9,945 nt of DNA from NCBI GenBank assembly GCA_030638845.1, contig DAOWDW010000028.1, positions 1 through 9,945 of the forward strand. The letters run 5' to 3'. Both the position numbers and the translations under genes were made by a program. The stretch's first letter is position 1, and each line of letters begins with the position of its first letter. Below, in pieces: positions 5,791 to 9,945 of the stretch. Origin of the DNA: Candidatus Peregrinibacteria bacterium (GTDB lineage Bacteria > Patescibacteriota > Gracilibacteria > Peribacterales > Peribacteraceae). Below the pieces are notes generated by a model, which was given only the letters and a program-made list of their open reading frames with translations, searched no databases and was not told where the DNA came from.

Positions 5791-5843
5791 ATTGAAAAGA
5801 AGAAATAAGTAATCAATTATATGGGATGTTGATTATTTCTGAG

Positions 5844-5871
5844 AATTTTCTCCAGACAATTTTCTCCTGAC
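5844..5871 (+). repeat. Tandem pair of 14-mers
   Basis: AATTTTCTCCAGAC (5844-5857) is followed directly by AATTTTCTCCTGAC (5858-5871), differing at one base. The pair lies 40 bases upstream of the -35 box at 5911 and may be a regulator site or part of the minus-strand transcript. Confidence 0.6.
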
Positions 5872-5910
5872 CCAAACTGGGGCTTAGTATACTAACCTAC
5901 TTTAGTTTAA

Positions 5911-5938
5911 TTGACAGATAACAATAAATCTGTAGAAT
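5911..5938 (+). promoter_or_regulatory. Strong promoter of the 162-residue gene
   Basis: Consensus TTGACA (5911-5916), a 16-base spacer and TAGAAT (5933-5938) form the best sigma-70 type promoter on the + strand. The predicted start falls at about 5945, the A of the ATG, so the mRNA would be leaderless. The extended -35 AATTGACAGATAA also occurs in the minus-strand promoter near 1897. Confidence 0.75.
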
Positions 5939-5944
5939 TCATAC

Positions 5945-6433
5945 ATGTTTGGATCCAAATTAACCGCTGGAACAGCAAGAAGACTTGTAGAATGTGATTT
6001 ACAAGATCATAAAATGCAATTTGTAGAAAAGGCAATAGATAACAGACAAAATGTACAAAATATGCCAGAGAAGATGAGGCGAAATTTTATGCGTAGCATT
6101 GCAGCTGCTGTAATGATGGATGCTTTAAATGAAAGAAACATAGAAAGAATTGGGTCAGATCTTCATTTAGACTTTGTTTTTTCTGTTATAAGTGTTGAGT
6201 TAGAGAATATTGATATTCCTGTATCGGATGGTGATGAATTTAGATACGAAAAAGGGCATATTTATCATATTGCTGAGGCTCAAAGAATTAGAATGACTAA
6301 ATTTATTAGGGATGAATTAGATCTTTTGGAAGACGAATTGCCAGTTCCAGAAATTGAAGAAGCCGTAGCAAGTGTAAAACTTGAATTTAATCAACTTAGA
6401 GATGTTTTATGGCCTTCTCTTGTAGCAAAGTGA
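5945..6433 (+). CDS. Uncharacterised 162-residue protein
   Basis: I do not recognise this protein. It looks soluble, with no signal peptide or membrane segment, and mostly helical. The N-terminus is basic to mixed (MFGSKLTAGTARRLVECD), followed by a helix rich in Met and Ala (MRRNFMRSIAAAVMMDALNER) in two adjoining pieces. The C-terminal third is acidic (DELDLLEDELPVPEIEEA). One cysteine is present (Cys17). ATG 5945 is favoured because the strong promoter places the transcript start there and no ribosome site exists. It stands alone between repeat-rich DNA and the sigma-factor gene, separated from the latter by an inverted repeat and the sigma gene's own promoter. The strong promoter suggests abundant expression. 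No function is assigned. Confidence 0.8.
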   Translation: MFGSKLTAGTARRLVECDLQDHKMQFVEKAIDNRQNVQNMPEKMRRNFMRSIAAAVMMDALNERNIERIGSDLHLDFVFSVISVELENIDIPVSDGDEFRYEKGHIYHIAEAQRIRMTKFIRDELDLLEDELPVPEIEEAVASVKLEFNQLRDVLWPSLVAK

Positions 6434-6438
6434 AAATC

Positions 6439-6465
6439 TATTAAGTTAAATGTGTCTACTTAATA
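6439..6465. repeat. Inverted repeat between the hypothetical gene and the sigma gene
   Basis: TATTAAGT (6439-6446) and ACTTAATA (6458-6465) are perfect 8-bp arms around an 11-base loop. They start 6 bases after the stop of the upstream gene and end 3 bases before the ECF-like -35 motif. No T run follows, so an operator is as likely as a weak terminator. Confidence 0.5.
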
Positions 6466-6468
6466 ATA

Positions 6469-6496
6469 TGTAACATTCTTCTCTTAATTCCGTTTT
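6469..6496 (+). promoter_or_regulatory. ECF-type promoter motif of the sigma gene
   Basis: TGTAAC (6469-6474), 16 bases, then CGTTTT (6491-6496). The same AATATGTAACATT context and 16-base spacing occur before the anti-sigma gene at 7086-7113. An AAC-containing -35 and a CGT-containing -10 are hallmarks of ECF sigma promoters. A housekeeping-like TATACT at 6505-6510 offers a second start just before ATG 6521. Confidence 0.6.
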
Positions 6497-6520
6497 ATAT
6501 AGAGTATACTTCCACTTCCT

Positions 6521-7090
6521 ATGAGTTCTAAAGATTTTAGCGAGGATGAGCTACAAAAGCTTGTACGGTCGGCGCAGAGCGGTGATACGGAGTGTTTTGG
6601 GAAGATTTATGACCTATTTTTTGACCAAATTTACCGTTATGCATCTTTTCGTGTGCCAGATGAAATGGCAGAAGATATTGTGGCAGATATATTTGTGAAA
6701 GGATGGGAGAAAATACATAGTTATAAGTCAAAGAAAAATGTTCCATTTGGTGCTTGGCTTTTTAGAATTGCACGTCATAGCGTAATAGATGCATATAGAA
6801 TGCAACAGGAGATAGAAGAGGTACCCGAAGATATAGTAGATTCGGATGAATTTAATCAGGCAGATTCTCTTGTTAAGAGGACATATCTACTTAAAACCGT
6901 TCGTAAGGCTTTGCGCGAATTACCACAGAAACAAAGGGAAATATTGGAGCTTTCGTTTATGGCAGAACTTCCTAATTCAGAGATTGCGAGGGTGCTAAAT
7001 ATGCGCGAAGGAGCTGTAAGAACAATGAAATTTAGAGCACTCCAAAAGCTAGAAATCCTACTTCCCACCGAAATGCGAGAAAATATGTAA
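6521..7090 (+). CDS. ECF-type RNA polymerase sigma factor
   Basis: This 189-residue alternative sigma-70 family factor directs RNA polymerase to a specific promoter set. Region 2 spans about 27-92, from IYDLFFDQIYRYASFRV through AEDIVADIFVKGWEKI to PFGAWLFRIARHSVIDAYR, which covers the core-binding and -10 recognition helices. An acidic linker follows (EEVPEDIVDSDEF). Region 4 spans about 128-180 (LRELPQKQREILELSFMAELPNSEIARVL...GAVRTMKFRALQKL in pieces), with the helix-turn-helix that reads the -35. No region 1 or 3 is present, as expected for ECF factors. The length is normal. The gene is 40 bases upstream of a membrane FecR-domain protein, the usual place for an anti-sigma partner, and both genes share an ECF-like promoter motif, implying autoregulation. 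No ribosome site precedes the ATG. Confidence 0.92.
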   Translation: MSSKDFSEDELQKLVRSAQSGDTECFGKIYDLFFDQIYRYASFRVPDEMAEDIVADIFVKGWEKIHSYKSKKNVPFGAWLFRIARHSVIDAYRMQQEIEEVPEDIVDSDEFNQADSLVKRTYLLKTVRKALRELPQKQREILELSFMAELPNSEIARVLNMREGAVRTMKFRALQKLEILLPTEMRENM

Positions 7091-7113
7091 CATTACACCT
7101 ATTCCTCCGTTTA
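7086..7113 (+). promoter_or_regulatory. ECF-type promoter motif of the FecR-domain gene
   Basis: TGTAAC (7086-7091), 16 bases, CGTTTA (7108-7113). It begins inside the last codons of the sigma gene. Context and spacing match 6469-6496. The start would be at about 7120, supporting ATG 7131 over TTG 7119. Confidence 0.6.
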
Positions 7114-7130
7114 AACTATTGCATCAAACT

Positions 7131-9071
7131 ATGTTTTCAGAAGAATTTCTCCGTCGGCTTTCTAAAGAGATAAAGGCTCCACGTACTACAAAAGCACGTA
7201 TTCGTGCGGGTATTATGCATTCTTTAAACGAAGAATGTGGATTTTTAAGTTTAGAATCTATTAAAAAACGTGATTCTTCTTTAGTTAAAACAAAAAATCG
7301 AATTTGGGAAAAGGTTTATGCACGTATTTCTGCACCACAGGCAGTTTCTGCTTTTGGGAGAATTAAAGTTTTGTTAACTCCAAGTGAGTTTCTTAAAAAA
7401 GATTCCTCTTTTCATTTAAGTTTGAAAAACATTCCACAGGTGCTTCCTGCTGTTTGGCCTCAAAGATTTGTAAAATTAACTGCAACATTTGCACTTCTTG
7501 CAATTGCTGTGCGTATGACTCCTTTCCTATTTTTGCCTTCTCATACAGTTGCAGATTCATCGGTCATGTTACTGCCTACTAGGGGAGAAGTTTCTATTTC
7601 TATTGGAGGACTTTGGCAGCCTGTAACCGAAGAAGTTGTACTTGCACCAGGCACAATGTTTAGAACTCATGCAGGTGAAGCTAGTATTCTTTTTCACGAT
7701 GATGGCGTTATTCGCTTGGCAGAAAATACAACTGTTGAAATATTAGATACCGAAGATAGATCTAAGCCTTCTTCATTAAATTCATCTCCAACGATTTCTA
7801 TTTTAACAGGTAAGGTATGGGTACAGGGACTGATCCCTTCTCATGTTAGTGGTATTACAGTTTCTGCTTCTCATGGAATGGTTACAGTGAATGAAGGTAG
7901 TGTTCTTATTAAAGAAGACAATATAGTAGATATAGCAGTTTATAATCGTAGAGCTGTTGTATCTTATGAGAATAATGACATAGTTCTTGTTGCTGGTGAG
8001 CGAACACAAATATGGGAAGGTAATGTTCCTTTAATAAAGAAAATTCAAGATAGTCGTTATGAAGAAGGATGGGAGAAACAAAATTTAGAGCGAGATGCAG
8101 TGCATAGGAAAGAAATCGCACAGCTCCAACAAGAACGTAGAGCTTCTCGTGCTGGTATATTGCCAACCTCTGCTTTGTATCCTGTAAAGAGGGTGGCGGA
8201 AAAAGTAGATGTCTTATTAACATTTGGATCTGAAGCTAAAACACAGAAACGTATAGACCAAGCAGAATGTAGGCTAGATGAAGCTGCTGCGCTTTTAAGT
8301 GAAAATCAAGACCAAGATGCTGAGCAATATATTACAGAGTATATAGATGCACTTATTGCTCTTTCAGATGGAACTTCTGAAGAAGGATTTACAGATTTGC
8401 TACTTCAAAATTCGCTTATAACGTCTAGTACAGACATAGCTGCCGCTCTTCCAGATGACAATAGTTATCTTTTAAAATTAGCTGTGTTAGAAGCTAGTGT
8501 TGCACTTGGTAACAATAAAAATTCATATGAATTAGAAGCAATACTTCTAATGGATTCTTTAACATCTATTAACCAATTAATTAAGAAAGAGGAGTGGCAG
8601 GTAGCATATGACAATTGGATTAAAATCCAGTCATCTCTTGATTTATTTAAGCAGCAAGAAGATTTACTTCCTGTTGATGTACGCAAAGAAACGATTGCTC
8701 TTCTTGAAAGCTTTGCTCAAATAGCTAAGGAAAATGAGCAAGGGTTTGCAGGCATAGATGCTGATTTTGTAAATCAAGTTGTTGTATATCTCCCAGTAGA
8801 TTCTAAAACTTCGGATACAGTATCTATTTTAAGTGAAGAGGAAATAAGTAGTGTTGTAAGTGGTATTCGAGAACGTATTTTTGTTTATCATATGCAACGA
8901 TCTCGCTTAAACCAGCTTATTTCAGAGCTTAAAGCATTGGAGGGGCATCCTGAAGAAGGTCGTGTACTAAGACGTTTGTATACAGAACTACCTTACGGTC
9001 CAGAAAATTTCCCAGAGAGAATTCAGAAAGAGATTACGAGGCTTAGGTGGGAGAAGGCAGTAGAAATATAA
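7131..9071 (+). CDS. FecR-domain membrane protein with DUF5667-like region, probable anti-sigma factor
   Basis: This 646-residue single-pass membrane protein probably binds the adjacent ECF sigma factor and releases it on an envelope signal. Residues 1-112 are basic, helical and presumably cytoplasmic. One membrane helix (about 113-136, LTATFALLAIAV) follows. Outside, a FecR-like beta domain (about 146-293) contains RGEVSISIGG, PGTMFRTHAGEASILF, GVIRLAENTTVEI, SILTGKVWVQG and VSASHGMVTV. A helical region from about 339 (GILPTSALYPVKRVAEKVDVLL in parts, then AECRLDEAAALL) matches the DUF5667 pattern of LPxSPLYPLKR. The rest is a long helical, partly acidic tail. No HxxxCxxC zinc anti-sigma motif is visible in the N-terminal part, so the sigma-binding region is of another type. 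Its role is inferred from gene order, topology and the shared promoter motif. The start is ATG 7131; TTG 7119 is less likely. Confidence 0.82.
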   Translation: MFSEEFLRRLSKEIKAPRTTKARIRAGIMHSLNEECGFLSLESIKKRDSSLVKTKNRIWEKVYARISAPQAVSAFGRIKVLLTPSEFLKKDSSFHLSLKNIPQVLPAVWPQRFVKLTATFALLAIAVRMTPFLFLPSHTVADSSVMLLPTRGEVSISIGGLWQPVTEEVVLAPGTMFRTHAGEASILFHDDGVIRLAENTTVEILDTEDRSKPSSLNSSPTISILTGKVWVQGLIPSHVSGITVSASHGMVTVNEGSVLIKEDNIVDIAVYNRRAVVSYENNDIVLVAGERTQIWEGNVPLIKKIQDSRYEEGWEKQNLERDAVHRKEIAQLQQERRASRAGILPTSALYPVKRVAEKVDVLLTFGSEAKTQKRIDQAECRLDEAAALLSENQDQDAEQYITEYIDALIALSDGTSEEGFTDLLLQNSLITSSTDIAAALPDDNSYLLKLAVLEASVALGNNKNSYELEAILLMDSLTSINQLIKKEEWQVAYDNWIKIQSSLDLFKQQEDLLPVDVRKETIALLESFAQIAKENEQGFAGIDADFVNQVVVYLPVDSKTSDTVSILSEEEISSVVSGIRERIFVYHMQRSRLNQLISELKALEGHPEEGRVLRRLYTELPYGPENFPERIQKEITRLRWEKAVEI

Positions 9072-9076
9072 ATAAA

Positions 9077-9097
9077 ACAATGAAGCAATAAAACAAT
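9077..9097 (+). repeat. 21-bp dispersed repeat, copy 2
   Basis: Identical to 5602-5622. It begins 6 bases after the stop of the FecR-domain gene. Confidence 0.6.
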
Positions 9098-9101
9098 AAA
9101 A

Positions 9102-9120
9102 CCATTCGACTAGCTCATGG
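9102..9120 (+). repeat. REP-like hairpin, intergenic copy
   Basis: Arms CCAT (9102-9105) and ATGG (9117-9120) flank the 11-base core TCGACTAGCTC. The core matches that of the epimerase copy (926-946) at 9 of 11 positions, while the arms differ but remain complementary. Confidence 0.6.
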
Positions 9121-9226
9121 TAAACAATGCGCAAGCGATCAACAAAGCGTTATTCAGTATTTCATTGCTTTATTTCCTAGTTCTTTCCTTGATTTCCTCC
9201 TGTTTATTCCGTAGTTTCTTTGCATT

Positions 9227-9784
9227 ATGTATACCTTAGCAGAATTAAAAGTTGGTCGTGCCGTTAGAGTAGATGGTGATCCATTTATCATTACTTCTTC
9301 TCAGTTTAGTAAACAGGGTCGTCAAGGAGGTGTAATGGCCACCAAAATGAAAAATCTAAAAACAGGTGCTGTAGTTCAGCGTACTTTTCAAGGGAATGAT
9401 AAAATAGAACCTGCAGATGTAGGATACAAGAAGGTTCAGTTTTTGTATGGAGATGGGGATGCATACACATTTATGGATTTGGAGAGCTTTGATCAGTTTG
9501 ATTTAAAAGCTGATTTTTTAGGTGATGCTACTTTGTATTTAAAAGAAGGACAGGAATTAGATGCTCTTGTATTTGAAGATACTCCAATAGGTATTCAACT
9601 ACCTGCAAAAGTAGAAATGAAAGTAGTAGAAACTATTCCAGGCGTAAAAGGGGATACAGCTTCTGGCGGAAACAAACCTGCACTATTAGATTCTGGTATG
9701 AGATTGAATGTTCCTCTTTTTATAAACGAAGGAGATATTGTAAAAGTTAATACTGCTACTGGGGAATATATGGAAAGGATTTAA
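9227..9784 (+). CDS. efp: Elongation factor P, Arg32 type
   Basis: EF-P binds the ribosome between the P and E sites and relieves stalling at consecutive prolines. The 185 residues are the normal length and cover all three beta-barrel domains: an N-terminal KOW-like domain (MYTLAELKVGRAVRVDGDPF), the central OB domain (VQFLYGDGDAYTFMD), and a C-terminal OB domain ending NEGDIVKVNTATGEYMERI. The domain I loop reads FSKQGRQGG, so the tip residue aligned with E. coli Lys34 is Arg32. In the family, Lys at this site is beta-lysylated, whereas Arg32 is rhamnosylated by EarP in Pseudomonas. Neither modification enzyme is in this window. No ribosome site precedes the ATG. The gene stands alone between repeat-rich gaps. 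Confidence 0.96.
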   Translation: MYTLAELKVGRAVRVDGDPFIITSSQFSKQGRQGGVMATKMKNLKTGAVVQRTFQGNDKIEPADVGYKKVQFLYGDGDAYTFMDLESFDQFDLKADFLGDATLYLKEGQELDALVFEDTPIGIQLPAKVEMKVVETIPGVKGDTASGGNKPALLDSGMRLNVPLFINEGDIVKVNTATGEYMERI

Positions 9785-9821
9785 AGAAATGAAAAAAATA
9801 AATATAAACAAAACCATTAGA

Positions 9822-9839
9822 GCGTCCTTCCGTGGGCGC
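9822..9839 (+). other. GC-rich hairpin after efp
   Basis: GCGTCC (9822-9827), loop TTCCGT, GGGCGC (9834-9839) form a 6-bp stem with one G-T pair. No T run follows. Like the GCGCG hairpins at 1673 and 5671 it sits just after a gene and next to GARGARKCT units, so it may mark mRNA 3' ends. Confidence 0.4.
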
Positions 9840-9843
9840 ATTT

Positions 9844-9879
9844 GAAGAAGATAAAGAGTCTGAAGAAGCTGAGGAAGCT
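9844..9879 (+). repeat. Four 9-bp units after efp
   Basis: GAAGAAGAT, AAAGAGTCT, GAAGAAGCT and GAGGAAGCT lie head to tail, the same family as the units at 1580-1594, 1634-1648, 5623-5646 and 5718-5753. Confidence 0.6.
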
Positions 9880-9895
9880 GGAGATAATTGAGAAA

Positions 9896-9919
9896 AATCA
9901 ATAAATCAATAAATCAATA
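9896..9919 (+). repeat. Three tandem AATCAATA 8-mers
   Basis: Exact copies at 9896-9903, 9904-9911 and 9912-9919, followed by a degenerate copy. No gene is seen from 9785 to the window end. Confidence 0.7.
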
Positions 9920-9945
9920 ACCAATAAGCTAAATTCTGATTATTA

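Larger units (their letters stand above)
5754..5876 (-). ncRNA. Possible second minus-strand small transcript
   Basis: On the minus strand TATACT inside the palindrome 5884-5895 could act as a -10 box, though no good -35 is seen. The predicted RNA has a CCC/GGG hairpin, two 14-base near-identical units each with GGAGAAAATT, and a bulged 11-bp stem (5839-5802). It ends in the 32-bp palindrome followed by five T residues. The layout resembles the minus-strand RNA at 1727-1863, but the sequences do not match and the promoter is weak. Treat as speculative. Confidence 0.3.
5500..5944. other. 445-bp intergenic region rich in repeats and palindromes
   Basis: No gene of note is seen. In order it holds the ATGCAAA tract, a small hairpin AGCCA-agc-TGGCT (5551-5563), a 21-base repeat shared with 9077-9097, and 9-bp unit arrays. 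Copy B of the 57-bp repeat follows, then the 32-bp palindrome, a bulged hairpin (5802-5839), tandem 14-mers, the palindrome TTAGTATACTAA (5884-5895), and the promoter of the next gene. Confidence 0.7.
9072..9226. other. Repeat-bearing gap before efp
   Basis: This gap holds copy 2 of the 21-bp repeat (9077-9097) and the REP-like hairpin (9102-9120). A pyrimidine-rich stretch then leads to the efp start. A weak promoter may be TTGATT (9189-9194), 17 bases, TAGTTT (9212-9217), ending 9 bases before ATG 9227. No terminator with a T run is seen. Confidence 0.45.

Noticed and set aside
7909..8223. 104-codon minus-strand frame
   Set aside because: Antisense of the FecR-domain gene, low-complexity Tyr/Leu text, no start signals.

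Overview
The window is AT-rich. All recognisable genes are on the + strand and use standard stop codons, with TGA ending at least two of them. Several features point to a candidate-phyla-radiation bacterium (Patescibacteria, perhaps Peregrinibacteria-like). These are the CPR-style UDP-GlcNAc epimerase and O-antigen polymerase, a FecR/DUF5667-like anti-sigma protein, many small dispersed intergenic repeats, and no Shine-Dalgarno sequence before any gene. This placement is inferred from protein style. Use of TGA as a stop argues against the code-25 lineages, in which UGA is read as glycine.

Layout. Positions 1-102 hold the last codons of a gene that looks like a transposase, followed by a rho-independent terminator. 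A surface-polysaccharide block follows: a non-hydrolysing UDP-GlcNAc 2-epimerase (251-1561) and a multi-spanning O-antigen ligase/polymerase-like protein (2167-3648). The ~600 bp gap between them holds dispersed repeats and a convincing minus-strand small-RNA gene (about 1863-1727) with its own promoter and terminator. Next is guaA (3709-5499), encoding an unusually long GMP synthase of the eukaryote-like form. A 445 bp repeat-rich gap follows, with a 32 bp perfect palindrome and a possible second minus-strand transcript. After it comes an unrecognised 162-residue protein under the strongest promoter in the window (5945-6433). An ECF sigma factor (6521-7090) and a membrane FecR-domain protein that is probably its anti-sigma factor (7131-9071) come next. 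They share a bipartite promoter motif with identical spacing, which suggests autoregulation. Elongation factor P (9227-9784) has Arg32 at the loop tip. The window ends in more repeats.

How the parts work together. The epimerase supplies UDP-ManNAc and the polymerase/ligase joins glycan units outside the membrane, so the two fit a cell-surface pathway. The sigma/FecR pair looks like a signalling unit across the envelope. GuaA and EF-P are housekeeping genes. The main oddities are the small-RNA gene, the paired ECF-type promoters, the Arg-type EF-P, the dispersed hairpin repeats (two of which lie inside genes in frame), and -10 boxes that sit only 6-10 bases before start codons, implying leaderless mRNAs.
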